Assembly: GCF_000424265.1 (NCBI RefSeq)
Contig: NZ_AUJO01000002.1
Span: 231,289-295,288, forward strand
DNA length: 64,000 nt
Direction: 5' to 3'
Origin: Butyrivibrio sp. WCD3002
GTDB taxonomy: Bacteria; Bacillota; Clostridia; Lachnospirales; Lachnospiraceae
Under the pieces are notes generated by a model. That model made no database searches and was not told the origin of the DNA. It worked only from the letters and a program-made list of their open reading frames with translations. The first letter of the stretch is position 1; every line of letters begins with the position of its first letter. The position numbers and the translations under genes are program-made. Shown in pieces: positions 20,872 through 30,192 of this stretch.

Positions 20872-20904
20872 CCCTTGAATAAAGTGCGCCAGAGCGCACA
20901 CCTA

Positions 20905-21036
20905 TCCTTGATCTGCTTGACTACAGAATATCTGCCATGGAATGCCTGTCAACCCCGCAGCCGCTTCGCGGTGCGCACAGCGCAGGGTTGACTGGTATTC
21001 CATGACAGATAAAGTAGTCAACAAGCAGACCAAGGA
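20905..21036. repeat. Long imperfect palindrome inside the IS
   Basis: Two arms of about 50 bases, beginning TCCTTGATCTGCTTGA on the left and, in reverse complement, TCCTTGGTCTGCTTGT on the right, run inward to GTCAACCC / GGGTTGAC around a GC-rich tip with its own CCGCTTCGCGG hairpin. Identity between the arms is roughly 80 percent by eye. It could form a cruciform or a long RNA hairpin. It covers most of the noncoding 3' part of the element, which otherwise shows nothing. Confidence 0.8.
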
Positions 21037-21155
21037 TTAGAATGACAGCCTTGAACTGTCATCCAACCAGGCGCTATAATGAGTAAGGTTTGAACATCTG
21101 AACTGATCACAGGAGCAATCTACCCTTTCAAATCCTACAGTAAATTTACGCCGTC

Positions 21156-21164
21156 TTCGTTTCC
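21156..21164 (+). repeat. Target-site duplication, right copy
   Basis: TTCGTTTCC, identical to 19257-19265. Confidence 0.8.
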
Positions 21165-21172
21165 CTTAAATG

Positions 21173-21201
21173 TTGGCATATCTGCTCTTTTTTTGTATAA
21201 T
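21173..21201 (+). promoter_or_regulatory. Promoter of cysS
   Basis: TTGGCA (21173-21178), a 17-base spacer, and TATAAT (21196-21201): near-consensus sigma-70 elements, 87 bases before the cysS start. The IS ends only 17 bases upstream of the -35 box. Confidence 0.8.
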
Positions 21202-21288
21202 TATGCTTGGTGTTTATCCAAGGGGAAGCCACTAATCATGTTTTTTCCGGATACCATGCCAAATCTATGATAAGAAGATGAGATAAAT

Positions 21289-22701
21289 ATGGATAACAAG
21301 CTTAATATCTACAACACACTTACTAAGAAAATCGATACCTTTGTGCCTAACGAGGACGGCAAGGTTGCTATGTATACCTGCGGCCCCACCGTTTATCACT
21401 TCGCACATATTGGAAATCTGCGCACATATATCTGTGAGGATATTCTAGAGAAAACTCTTCGCTATATCGGATATGATGTAAAAAGAGTAATGAATATCAC
21501 TGATGTAGGACATCTTTCAAGCGATGCCGACACAGGTGAGGACAAAATGCTGGCAGGTGCAAAACGTGAGCATAAAACTGTCATGGAGATCGCAAAATTC
21601 TACACAGATGCATTTTTCTCTGACTGCAAGAAGCTCAACATCAAGACTCCCGATGTGGTAGAGCCTGCAACAAACTGCATTCCCGAGTTCATTCACATGG
21701 TAGAGTCTCTTATTGAGAAAGGCTTTGCCTATGTTGCAGGTGAGAATGTTTACTTCGATACTTCAAAGCTCACTGACTACTACGTTCTTACAGGTCATAA
21801 CGAGGAAGACCTCTTCGTTGGCGTAAGAGATGATGTAAGTGAAGATACCAATAAGAGAAATAAGAACGACTTCGTTCTCTGGTTCACAAAATCCAAGTTC
21901 GAAGATCAGGCCCTTAAGTGGGACAGCCCCTGGGGTGTTGGATATCCCGGCTGGCACATTGAGTGCTCATGCATTTCCATGAAGCACCTTGGCGAATACA
22001 TGGACATCCACTGCGGCGGTGTTGATAATATTTTCCCTCACCACACAAATGAAATTGCGCAGAGTGAGTCATTCCTTGGACACAAATGGTGCAACTACTG
22101 GTTCCATGTACATCACTTAAACGACCAGACAGGAAAAATGAGCAAGAGTAAGGGCGAATTCCTTACAGTTTCTCTTCTGGAAGAAAAGGGCTATAACCCT
22201 GTTGTTTACAGACTTTTCTGCCTGCAGAGTCACTACCGCAAGCCTCTTCAGTTCTCCTACGATGCACTGGATCAGGCTGCAGCTACCTATGATAAGTTAA
22301 AGAAGAGAATTCTTTCACTTTCAGATGACGGCGAAGTTGACGAGAAGGTATTTGCTGAATACAGAGCTAATTTCGAAGCTGCTCTCTGCTCAGATATCAA
22401 TACCTCAAGTGCCATCACTGTTGTATATGATGTACTCAAGGCCGATACAAATGATAAGACCAAGAAGGCACTTATCAAGAGCTTTGACGAGGTTCTCTCT
22501 CTTGATCTTCTTAAGGCCGAGGAAGCATCCTCTGAGGTTGATTCAGACCTTGCCGCTTACGTTGAAGAAATGATCGCTAAACGTAAGGAAGCAAAGAAAG
22601 CAAAGGACTTTGCAGCTGCCGATGCTATCCGCGACGAGCTGGCTTCAAAGGGCATCACTATAAAGGATACCCGTGAGGGAACAGTCTGGGAGAAGGCTTG
22701 A
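21289..22701 (+). CDS. cysS: Cysteine--tRNA ligase
   Basis: 470-residue class I synthetase that charges tRNA-Cys in the cytoplasm. Visible are the N-terminal zinc Cys in MYTCGPTVYHFAHIGNLRTY with the HIGH-type motif HIGN near residue 38, the zinc segment HIECSCISMKHLGE, and KMSKSKGEF near 284. The C-terminal DALR-like helical domain and the anticodon-binding tail are complete. Length is normal. It has its own promoter and terminator, so it is transcribed alone; no Cys T-box is visible in the 87-base leader. Confidence 0.97.
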   Translation: MDNKLNIYNTLTKKIDTFVPNEDGKVAMYTCGPTVYHFAHIGNLRTYICEDILEKTLRYIGYDVKRVMNITDVGHLSSDADTGEDKMLAGAKREHKTVMEIAKFYTDAFFSDCKKLNIKTPDVVEPATNCIPEFIHMVESLIEKGFAYVAGENVYFDTSKLTDYYVLTGHNEEDLFVGVRDDVSEDTNKRNKNDFVLWFTKSKFEDQALKWDSPWGVGYPGWHIECSCISMKHLGEYMDIHCGGVDNIFPHHTNEIAQSESFLGHKWCNYWFHVHHLNDQTGKMSKSKGEFLTVSLLEEKGYNPVVYRLFCLQSHYRKPLQFSYDALDQAAATYDKLKKRILSLSDDGEVDEKVFAEYRANFEAALCSDINTSSAITVVYDVLKADTNDKTKKALIKSFDEVLSLDLLKAEEASSEVDSDLAAYVEEMIAKRKEAKKAKDFAAADAIRDELASKGITIKDTREGTVWEKA

Positions 22702-22728
22702 TCCATATATTCTTTGATGAGTTTTTAG

Positions 22729-22759
22729 CGCTCTGCACACAGTTGTGCAGAGCGTTTTT
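22729..22759 (+). terminator. Rho-independent terminator of cysS
   Basis: CGCTCTGCACA, loop CAGT, TGTGCAGAGCG, then TTTTT: a perfect 11-bp stem 27 bases after the cysS stop. Confidence 0.95.
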
Positions 22760-22887
22760 ATTTTCATTTGGCTGACTCAATATTTATTTTCATATAAGAA
22801 TAATTTACTTTGTTTTAATACTTATCGACTTTTTCAGGACTTATAATATAAACGTAATATTATATGCTTCGCAACTATATTTAGGCT

Positions 22888-24670
22888 ATGGAATTCTTTA
22901 AAGACTTGAAAAAAGACTGATAGTCTATATTGCTATTTCATACATCTGTCTCGTCATTTCAACCTTTGCCGGGGCTACATATTTTATTGTCCTTTTTTCA
23001 CCCCTGGTAACTCTTCTATCCTTTGCACTTTGCTATAACTGTGCCGAGGGTGTTCCTGAATTTGGATGGAACATCCTGTGTTTTGGCTTCGGTATCCTCT
23101 GCTGGGGAATTGGCGATTTATGCAAGCTATTTACAGTTTATGCCCTTCATTACTTATGTCAGGGCCCTTGGATATTTCTTCGTAAACTTTTTCATGATAA
23201 TGCTGGCAATTTATCTTCTTCGCCTCATTAAAGGGCTGACTATAAAAAAGGGTACCACCCTTATTCCTTTGGGTATTTTTTCCTATATAGTTCTGGATTT
23301 CCAGTACACCTATGTAGAGGCCCTCGGTCTTGATGCCGAAAATGTTTTCATGGACCTTGTTTATATACTGTGCATGATACTAATGTCTCTTGGCGCTTAC
23401 TTCCAGGAGAAATATCAATATGAGTTTGGCCTTCGTTCCTATGAGCGAAATAAAAAGTCCAAGAAGCGTCTGATGCTGGGTGTAATATGCATATCAGCAA
23501 CAGACCTTGCGCTGTTCCTTATACATTTCCTGTCCGAAAACGAATTTTTCTACATCCTCATAGCTGTGATGGGCTACTGGATTATGACTGCCACCTTCGA
23601 AAATACTCAGCTTGATGAATCGCTTCTTGAAAGCGAGAAAAACCTGAATAAAAGGCTTGAAGAACAGGTCGCACAGAAAACGCAGGATCTTAAGGTAGCA
23701 AACGACAACCTGAAAAGACTTTCCTCCACAGATATCCTTACAGGCCTGTATAACAGGCGCTACAGCACTTCTTTTATTAAAAATCTCACCGCTGACTATG
23801 AAAAATCCAGACTCTTTTATGCACTCCGGTGGAGCTTGATACCTACAGCTTCAATCTGTCAGGAAGTATCGGAATATCGCTGTATCCCAAGGATTCGTCA
23901 AATCCCGATATTCTTCTTCAATACGCTGATGCAGCCATGTATATGGTAAAGGCCAGCACCAAAAGAGATAACTACAAGTATTTTGATAAGGCCCTTGTTC
24001 CATCAGTTGCACGGCATAATAATCTTCAGGAGCTTTTGGAAAATGCCGTTCCGGAAAATGATTTTGTGCTGCACTATCAGCCCCTTGTAAACACGGAGAC
24101 AGGAAAGATTTTCGGTGCAGAGGTCTTTCCGCGTCTTAAAACGGAAGCATCCTTTGAATATTCAGCAGACGAGCTCATCCCTGTCGCTGAAGATGTTGGA
24201 CTTATGGGAAAGCTGGGAATCTGGATTGTCAGGGAAGCACTCTCCCAGTTCACAAAATGGAATGAAAAATACAATACAGAGTTCTATATGTCAATAAATT
24301 TATCTGCTTTGCAGCTTCTGGATTCAACCTTTATATCATTCCTAAAAAGCGAGTCCACAAGAGTAAAGTTCCCTCTATCCAAGATGGGCCTTGATATAAG
24401 CACAACAGTTATGTTATAAAGCTTTCACACTCTCTTATCGAAAGAGCAGACAAGGACGATAAAGCCCTTCTCCTTGCGAAATCTATCCAGTCTATGGCAG
24501 ATACCATGGACATCAAAACCTGCGCCGTTGGCGTAGAAACCTCCTCCCAACTCACAAAGATGCAGGACATTGGCATCTTCATCGCCCAGGGCTTCTACTT
24601 CGGCAAACCCTGCACCGCCGAGACCTTCGAAAGCAGCTTTCTGGTCAAATCACCATCACCGGAAAAATAA
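22888..24670 (+). pseudogene. Degraded GGDEF-EAL (cyclic-di-GMP) membrane protein
   Basis: Remains of a diguanylate cyclase/phosphodiesterase-type protein in several frames. A membrane region (about 22950-23620) is followed by a coiled coil and the start of a GGDEF domain, STDILTGLYNRRYSTSFI. Near 23820 the frame breaks and about 60 residues including the GGDEF signature are gone. The frame from 23829 resumes with SGSIGISLYPKDSSNPDILL and YADAAMYMVKAS, then an EAL domain whose signature has become EVF in FGAEVFPRL. A stop at 24419 is followed by the rest of the EAL domain in another frame (GVETSSQLTKMQDIG, ending 24670). The opening ATG frame stops after ten codons. Surely non-functional as an enzyme. 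Confidence 0.85.
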
Positions 24671-24799
24671 GAAACCCGGGGAACCCCTGCGGTCATTTTC
24701 AAAAATCTTCGGTGCGGGCGATTTCTACACATAGTTAGCATAATCCGGTAGTCTGTGGTATCATGTTATTCGTAGTTTACGTAAGAGGGAGGATTTGTA

Positions 24800-25681
24800 A
24801 TGTCCAAGTATGTTATCAGCTGCTGCTCCACCGCAGACCTGAATAAGGAACACTTTGAAAAAAGAGATATAAAATATGTTTGCTTTCACTTTGAGATTGA
24901 CGGTAAGCAGTATTTAGATGACGGTAAATATCCAATTGCGGATTTTTATAATGATATGGCTAAGGGTGCCATGACAAAAACATCCCAGGTAAATACCGAG
25001 GAATATATAGAGCACTTCAAGCCTTTTCTTGAAGAGGGTTTTGATATACTTCACCTTACACTTAGTTCGGGAATATCCGGTTCCATAAATTCTGCTAACA
25101 TTGCAGCCGATATTCTCTCAAGTGAATTTCCCGGAAGAAAAATCTACATAGTCGACTCACTTGCAGCATCCTCAGGCTTTGGTCTTCTTATGGATGAGCT
25201 TGCTGACAGAAGAGATGCAGGAATGAGCATTGATGAGCTCCGTGACTGGGCTCTCGAGAACAGACTTAATATCAATCACTGGTTCTTCACAACAGACTTA
25301 ACCTACCTTGTACGCGGAGGAAGAGTTTCAAAGGCAGCCGGTTTCTTTGGCGGAGCTCTTAAGATCTGTCCTCTTCTCAACGTTGATTTTGAAGGTCACC
25401 TCATTGCAAGAGCCAAGCTTCGCGGAAAGGCTGCAGTTATAAGAGCCGCTGCAAACAAGATGCTGGAATGTGCTGATGGCGGTGCAGATTATAACGGAAA
25501 ATGCTATATTTCCCAGTCAGCCTGCAGAGAGGATGCGGATGCACTTATTGCTGAGATAGAACAGCTTATACCTAACATGAAGGGAAAGATTGAAGTCTAT
25601 GATATCGGTACCACAATCGGAAGCCACACTGGCCCCGGAACCGTAGCACTTTTCTTTGTCGGTAAAAAGCGCGTTGATTAA
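24800..25681 (+). CDS. DegV family fatty-acid-binding protein (paralogue 1)
   Basis: 293 residues. DegV/FakB-type proteins bind a fatty acid between two domains and can present it to a fatty-acid kinase. Motifs seen: N-terminal YVISCCSTADLN, SQVNTEEYIEHF, LTLSSGISGSINSANIAADI (20 residues), VDSLAASSGFGLL, YLVRGGRVSKAAG and C-terminal TTIGSHTGPGTVALFFVG. GAGGGAGG precedes the ATG. A second family member is encoded at 40248. The fatty-acid role is known for FakB and assumed here; which partner kinase it uses is not visible. Confidence 0.92.
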   Translation: MSKYVISCCSTADLNKEHFEKRDIKYVCFHFEIDGKQYLDDGKYPIADFYNDMAKGAMTKTSQVNTEEYIEHFKPFLEEGFDILHLTLSSGISGSINSANIAADILSSEFPGRKIYIVDSLAASSGFGLLMDELADRRDAGMSIDELRDWALENRLNINHWFFTTDLTYLVRGGRVSKAAGFFGGALKICPLLNVDFEGHLIARAKLRGKAAVIRAAANKMLECADGGADYNGKCYISQSACREDADALIAEIEQLIPNMKGKIEVYDIGTTIGSHTGPGTVALFFVGKKRVD

Positions 25682-25701
25682 ATAGTTTCCAAATACAAAA
25701 C

Positions 25702-25733
25702 AGCCGGATACTTCGTTATGAAAGTATCCGGCT
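25702..25733. terminator. Bidirectional terminator between DegV and GH36
   Basis: AGCCGGATACTT and AAGTATCCGGCT form a perfect 12-bp stem with an 8-base loop between the convergent genes; short T-rich flanks follow on the plus side. Confidence 0.85.
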
Positions 25734-25751
25734 AATATTTTGCTTAACTTC

Positions 25752-28172
25752 TTATTCCTGAACCTCTGCGATAACGTAGAGTCTTGTATCGTCGGTTCTG
25801 AACATTCTTGTATCCTCACCGTAGCCTGTTCCGCCATAGTCAGGTCCAAGACGTACCCCGCAGCTGTTTGCTACTCCGCCTGTTGTTGTGATTTCTTCCT
25901 TCTCACTCTGCATCTTGTAGAATTTATCTATCATTCCATGGATGATTCCATTCTGTTTAACATGAATGGGAGCCATTGTATTTATAAGGCTTCCAAAGGC
26001 CTTGATATTGATCTTAACCTGACGGTTAGCGATTCTGTAAACCTTGTCAGGATCAAGTCCCATTGTTCTGAGAGCGAGATAATCATCGTTAGGTCTGCAC
26101 TCCTTCTGGAAAATAAGTGCCACAGCCAGCGATTTATCCTTTGATACTGCCATAAAGCGATACTTATCAAGTCTGTAGAAATCGCCATACTGGAATACCT
26201 TTCTCCACTCCTTATAGAAAGCAACCTGATCTGCCACCTGCTTTTTCTGTTCATCTGATAACTCGCTTAAGTTAAGCTCATATCCAAAGCAGCCAAAGGC
26301 AGCTACTGAGAATCTTGTCTCAAGAGGCACGGTATGCAGTGTCTGGTGGTTAGGACATGCTGATACATGAGCACCAAAGGTATTAACGGGATATCCGTAG
26401 CTGTAGCCCCTTTGAATATCCATTCTGCATACTGCATCTGTATCATCACTTCCCCAAATCTGCGGGAAGTAGCTTAATATACCAAGATCAAATCTGTTAC
26501 CGCCTGATGAGCATCCCTCAAACAAAATCTTAGGAAATTTCTTTGTAAGCTCGCCCATAACTCTGTAGAGGCCAAGGTAATATCTGTGGGTAAATTCCTT
26601 CATCCTGTCAGCGGGAAGCTCTCTTGAAAAGGTATCAGAAAATACTCTGTTCATATCCCACTTGATATAAGAAATATTTGCCGATGAAAATACTTTACTC
26701 ATGGCATCTATGATGTAATCCTGAACATCTTTCCTTGTGAAATCAAGGATCATCTGATTTCTTCCAAGTGAATGGGGTCTGTTCGGAATTCTCACTGCCC
26801 ACTCAGGATGAGCTCTGAAGAGATCTGAGTCCTCGTTTACCATCTCCGGCTCAACCCAGAGACCAAAGCTCATTCCAAGACCGTTTATCTTATCTGCAAG
26901 TCCCTTTAATCCGTCCGGAAGCTTTTTGGTATTTACTGTCCAGTCACCAAGACCTGCCTTATCATCGTTTCTCTTGCCAAACCAGCCGTCATCAAGAACA
27001 AATAATTCAATGCCTGCCTTAGCTGCATCCTTTGCAATTCTAAGAAGCTTACCCTCATCAAAGTCAAAATAGGTAGCCTCCCAGTTATTTATAAGGATAG
27101 GTCTTTCCTTATCTCGCCACTCTCCGCGAACGATGTGCTTTCTGACAAAATCGTGCATCCTTACGCTCATCCCATGGAAGCCCTTATCAGAGAAGGTCAT
27201 AACTGCTTCCGGAGCCTCGAATTTCTCACCTGCTTCAAGAGTCCATGAAAAGCCTGTAGGCTGAATTCCGCTCACAAAGCGTGAAAGGAAGGTCCCGTTT
27301 GCGGAAAGCGCACTGTAATGGTTACCACTGTAAATAAGATTAAGACCATATACATCGCCTGCCTCTTCCGTGGCATCAGGTCCGCTTATCATAGTAAAGG
27401 GATTACTTCTGCTTCCGGACTCGCCTGCTGAGATTTCCTCATTAACTACTTTTCCTGCAGTACAGATGCTGTCAGACATATTCATCTCATCAGCCCAGCG
27501 TCCGTGGAAGCTTGTAAGCTTAAGGCCAACCCTCTGGAAATCCAGCTGATTGGATAACAGCCTGTCAACAACTATCTTTTCCTGGCTGTCGTTATATAAA
27601 ACTGAAGTACGGGTAATTGTGTCACACTCGGGATAGACCTTATAAATGAGATCAAGACGAAGACCATACTCCTTGTCCTTAAGTGTAAGTACAAGCTGAG
27701 CTGCCTTATCTATAGTCTCATCATTAAATTTAAGCTCCTGCCCATCGTCATAGGAGCTTGGAAGTGTATCAAGTTTTGAAATATCATCAAGAATTTCTGC
27801 GCTCTCAAAAAGAAAATCACTGGTCAGAGAGCCGTCAGCGTGTGATACCTCGATCAGAGGCTCGCGAATATCGCCTTTTCCAAAGGAAGACATCTCAAGC
27901 GGCATAACCTCAAGACAAAGCGGATAGTGATCAGGCGAATATACGATCATGTTTCCGCCTTCGTGACGATGCTTTATTTCCATGGCCTTAGCCATCTGAA
28001 GGACTATTTTTTTGTCCTCCTTATCAGCCCTTAAAAGCTCCTCATACTGCCCCCTGGAAAGAATGGATTTCCCATAATGAAGGTGCTCCACATGACCTGA
28101 TGGAAGCACCTGAAGAAAATAGCTGCTGTTTTTTGTCTGCAGCAGAAATACGTTCTCATTTCTGATTATCAT
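25752..28172 (-). CDS. Glycoside hydrolase family 36 alpha-galactosidase
   Basis: 806 residues. N-terminal beta-supersandwich domain (about 1-330), TIM barrel (about 340-640) and C-terminal beta domain. LFVLDDGWFGKRNDD and YIKWDMNRVFSD carry the barrel strands, the Asp of KWDMNR being the nucleophile, and the acid/base Asp is in GSDDTDAVCR after CSSGGNRFDLG. No signal peptide, so it cleaves imported raffinose-family or galactomannan oligosaccharides in the cytoplasm. It follows the TetR gene by 29 bases in the same direction and is probably controlled by it. Somewhat longer than the usual 730 residues. Confidence 0.93.
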   Translation of the reverse strand: MIIRNENVFLLQTKNSSYFLQVLPSGHVEHLHYGKSILSRGQYEELLRADKEDKKIVLQMAKAMEIKHRHEGGNMIVYSPDHYPLCLEVMPLEMSSFGKGDIREPLIEVSHADGSLTSDFLFESAEILDDISKLDTLPSSYDDGQELKFNDETIDKAAQLVLTLKDKEYGLRLDLIYKVYPECDTITRTSVLYNDSQEKIVVDRLLSNQLDFQRVGLKLTSFHGRWADEMNMSDSICTAGKVVNEEISAGESGSRSNPFTMISGPDATEEAGDVYGLNLIYSGNHYSALSANGTFLSRFVSGIQPTGFSWTLEAGEKFEAPEAVMTFSDKGFHGMSVRMHDFVRKHIVRGEWRDKERPILINNWEATYFDFDEGKLLRIAKDAAKAGIELFVLDDGWFGKRNDDKAGLGDWTVNTKKLPDGLKGLADKINGLGMSFGLWVEPEMVNEDSDLFRAHPEWAVRIPNRPHSLGRNQMILDFTRKDVQDYIIDAMSKVFSSANISYIKWDMNRVFSDTFSRELPADRMKEFTHRYYLGLYRVMGELTKKFPKILFEGCSSGGNRFDLGILSYFPQIWGSDDTDAVCRMDIQRGYSYGYPVNTFGAHVSACPNHQTLHTVPLETRFSVAAFGCFGYELNLSELSDEQKKQVADQVAFYKEWRKVFQYGDFYRLDKYRFMAVSKDKSLAVALIFQKECRPNDDYLALRTMGLDPDKVYRIANRQVKINIKAFGSLINTMAPIHVKQNGIIHGMIDKFYKMQSEKEEITTTGGVANSCGVRLGPDYGGTGYGEDTRMFRTDDTRLYVIAEVQE

Positions 28173-28201
28173 TTTAAAGTCCCCACTTTAATATATTTAA
28201 A

Positions 28202-28765
28202 TTACTTAACGCAAATACCCCTCATGATTATATCGATCATAACCTGAAGTGCATCCTCGTAAGTAGTATTTCCCTCAAGAAGTACATCTGAACTTAAAAA
28301 TCTCTCAATTGAAGCCTCTGTCATAGCTTTGATAACAGGGATGGGAAGATTTCTTACCTTACCCTCGGCAATACCCTTCTCGATAAGGCCGATTGTATCA
28401 CCCCAGTCATTCTCAAGTCTCTTCTGTACCTTTGCATAAATTTTCGGGTACTTATCCTTAAGAGTAAATACCTTGCGAAAATCCACATCCCTGTACTTAT
28501 CAGGCATGCAGATCATGATTTTCTCAATCTTCTCTACAGTTGAGAGGCTGTTATCTGCAAGGATCTCTGCCTCCTTTTCTTTTATGGAATCAAAGCAGTA
28601 ATCAACCAGAGCATCGAATATCTCTTCCTTATCATCGAACTCCTTGTAGATGGTCTTCTTACTCATGTGAAGATCAGATGCTACATCATCCATGGTAAAC
28701 TTTGAACCTTTTTCCTTGAACTCTGTAAGTACGGCTTCAAGAATCTTTACTCTTGTTTCGTTCAT
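28202..28765 (-). CDS. TetR-family transcriptional regulator
   Basis: 187 residues. The N-terminal helix-turn-helix is clear: ILEAVLTEFKEKGSKFTMDD, VASDLHMSKKTIYKEFDDKE (both 20 residues). The C-terminal domain is not recognisable, so the inducer is unknown. It is first in an operon with the GH36 gene, which suggests self-regulation and control of alpha-galactosidase; a palindrome at 28957-28976 in its upstream region is a candidate operator. No oddities in length or composition. Confidence 0.9.
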   Translation of the reverse strand: MNETRVKILEAVLTEFKEKGSKFTMDDVASDLHMSKKTIYKEFDDKEEIFDALVDYCFDSIKEKEAEILADNSLSTVEKIEKIMICMPDKYRDVDFRKVFTLKDKYPKIYAKVQKRLENDWGDTIGLIEKGIAEGKVRNLPIPVIKAMTEASIERFLSSDVLLEGNTTYEDALQVMIDIIMRGICVK

Positions 28766-29098
28766 AAATACTCCTTACCTTCTCTTTTAAAACTCTATTA
28801 GCTACAGATGTTAGGGAACTTGTTTTTGAATTTCAGTTTCCATATCTATATACTATCAAATATTAAGTCAATCTTCAATCATTTTTGGAACTATATACAT
28901 TTTCCAAAACGCTTTGAATTTTGTGGCATATAAACATTTTATCACGAAATAGTTTCCATAAGTACCGGAACTTATGAAATAACTATAAACTTTTAATTCT
29001 TTATTACGATTAATGATATCATTATATTAAGATAAAAACGGAACCTGCTAATCACAGATTCCGCATGTTTTACAAAATAAAGCAAAGGAGGGAAAGCT
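28766..29098. promoter_or_regulatory. Divergent intergenic region with a candidate TetR operator
   Basis: The 333-base A/T-rich gap between tetR and the small zinc-ribbon gene. CATAAGT (28957-28963) and ACTTATG (28970-28976) form a perfect inverted repeat around ACCGGA. AGTTTCCATA occurs twice, near 28827 and 28951. Promoters for both directions should lie here; I see no consensus -35/-10 pair with certainty. Confidence 0.5.
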
Positions 29099-29338
29099 AT
29101 GGCTCACAATACAAGAAATATCTGTATGAATTGTGGAAGGCTCTTTACAGCCAGAGAAAGCAATAATGCTTTTTGCTCCCTTGAATGCAAAAGAATGTAC
29201 TCAAATCACTCAGGCTATAGATGCAGAGACTGCAGAAATGCTGCCTGTAAGGTTCGAAACAATTCTCTGTATAACTCACCTCCGGACTGCGAGAACCTGC
29301 AACTCCACAAATCCTACAAGGCAGCTCCGCCCAAATGA
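29099..29338 (+). CDS. Small Cys-rich zinc-ribbon-like protein
   Basis: 79 residues starting MAHNTRNICMNCGRLFTARE. Paired cysteines CMNC (9-12), CSLEC (26-30) and CRDC, plus further single Cys, suggest one or two zinc knuckles of the kind found in small DNA- or RNA-binding proteins. AAAGGAGGGAAAGCT before the ATG is a very strong ribosome site. The C-terminal third is low in recognisable motif. I do not recognise a family; function unknown. It converges with trpA. Confidence 0.65.
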   Translation: MAHNTRNICMNCGRLFTARESNNAFCSLECKRMYSNHSGYRCRDCRNAACKVRNNSLYNSPPDCENLQLHKSYKAAPPK

Positions 29339-29391
29339 TTTATTAACCACAATTACCCTCACCGGATACCGAGAACCCCGGGCTCTCTGCT

Positions 29392-30192
29392 TCAGGCTCC
29401 AAGCTTATCCATAGCTGAATTATTGTTCATTCCATCCTTCATGGATCTAACATATTCACCGATATATTTTGGTGCTTCTTTTCCATGCTTTTCAAGAAGC
29501 TTTACAATGGCTGATCCGACTATAGCTCCATCGGAAATATCGGCCATTTTTTTTGCCTGTTCAGGGGTTGAAATTCCAAAGCCTATGGCGCAGGGAATAT
29601 CTGTGTTTTCTCTAACAAGCTCAACCATAGATGCAAGGTCTGTATTTATCTCGCTTCTTGCTCCCGTAACACCAAGACTTGATACGATGTAAAGGAAACC
29701 GCTGGCCTTTTTTGCTATCATTGCGATTCTCTGCTTGGATGTAGGAGCTATAAGAGAAATGAAATCAATATCATACTGCTCACATATTTCGGAGAACTCC
29801 TCCTTTTCCTCAAAGGAAATGTCGGGAAGGATAAGTCCGTCCATTCCGATTTCTTTACAGGTCTTAACAAATCTCTCGATGCCGTATGAAAAAACTACAT
29901 TTGCATAGGTCATGAAAACCATGGGAACATCTACATCTTTTCTAAGATCCTTTACGAATTCAAATATCTTATCAGTAGTTATACCACCTGCCAGTGCACG
30001 GATATTTGCTCCCTGAATGACAGGACCTTCAGCAGTGGGATCAGAAAAAGGGATTCCAAGCTCTATAAGGTCAGCACCGTTTTTTGCTGCTTCTCTGACT
30101 GCTTTTCCTGTGGTCTCAAGATCCGGATCTCCACAGGTTATAAATGCTATAAATGCTTTTCCGTTTTCAAATGCTTTCTTTATATTACTCAT
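29392..30192 (-). CDS. trpA: Tryptophan synthase alpha chain
   Basis: 266 residues from ATG 30192 ([20 protein letters not shown], 20 residues), chosen because GAGGGGAGG stands just upstream; the upstream in-frame codons lie inside trpB. TrpA cleaves indole-3-glycerol phosphate and channels indole to TrpB. Active-site Glu and Asp are in [11 protein letters not shown] and the [12 protein letters not shown] segment, and [13 protein letters not shown] binds phosphate. The start overlaps the trpB stop by 8 bases, so the two are coupled. It is the last gene of the T-box-controlled transcript. Confidence 0.96.
   Translation of the reverse strand: MSNIKKAFENGKAFIAFITCGDPDLETTGKAVREAAKNGADLIELGIPFSDPTAEGPVIQGANIRALAGGITTDKIFEFVKDLRKDVDVPMVFMTYANVVFSYGIERFVKTCKEIGMDGLILPDISFEEKEEFSEICEQYDIDFISLIAPTSKQRIAMIAKKASGFLYIVSSLGVTGARSEINTDLASMVELVRENTDIPCAIGFGISTPEQAKKMADISDGAIVGSAIVKLLEKHGKEAPKYIGEYVRSMKDGMNNNSAMDKLGA

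Larger units (their letters stand above)
19266..21155 (+). mobile_element. Complete ISLre2-family insertion sequence, 1890 bp
   Basis: Bounded by imperfect terminal inverted repeats: the left end has CGTAAAGTTTTTGTAGGATT at 19271-19290, and the right end read in reverse complement has CGTAAATTTACTGTAGGATT at 21150-21131 (17 of 20 identical). It is flanked by a 9-bp direct repeat TTCGTTTCC. One transposase gene occupies the left and centre; the last 300 bases are noncoding and strongly folded. Ends and reading frame look intact, so it may be active. It sits between the transglutaminase-like gene and the cysS promoter. Confidence 0.88.

Noticed and set aside
29371-29387. GAGAACCC/GGCTCTC hairpin as terminator between the zinc-ribbon gene and trpA
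   Set aside because: Short, imperfect and without a T run on either side; too weak to call.
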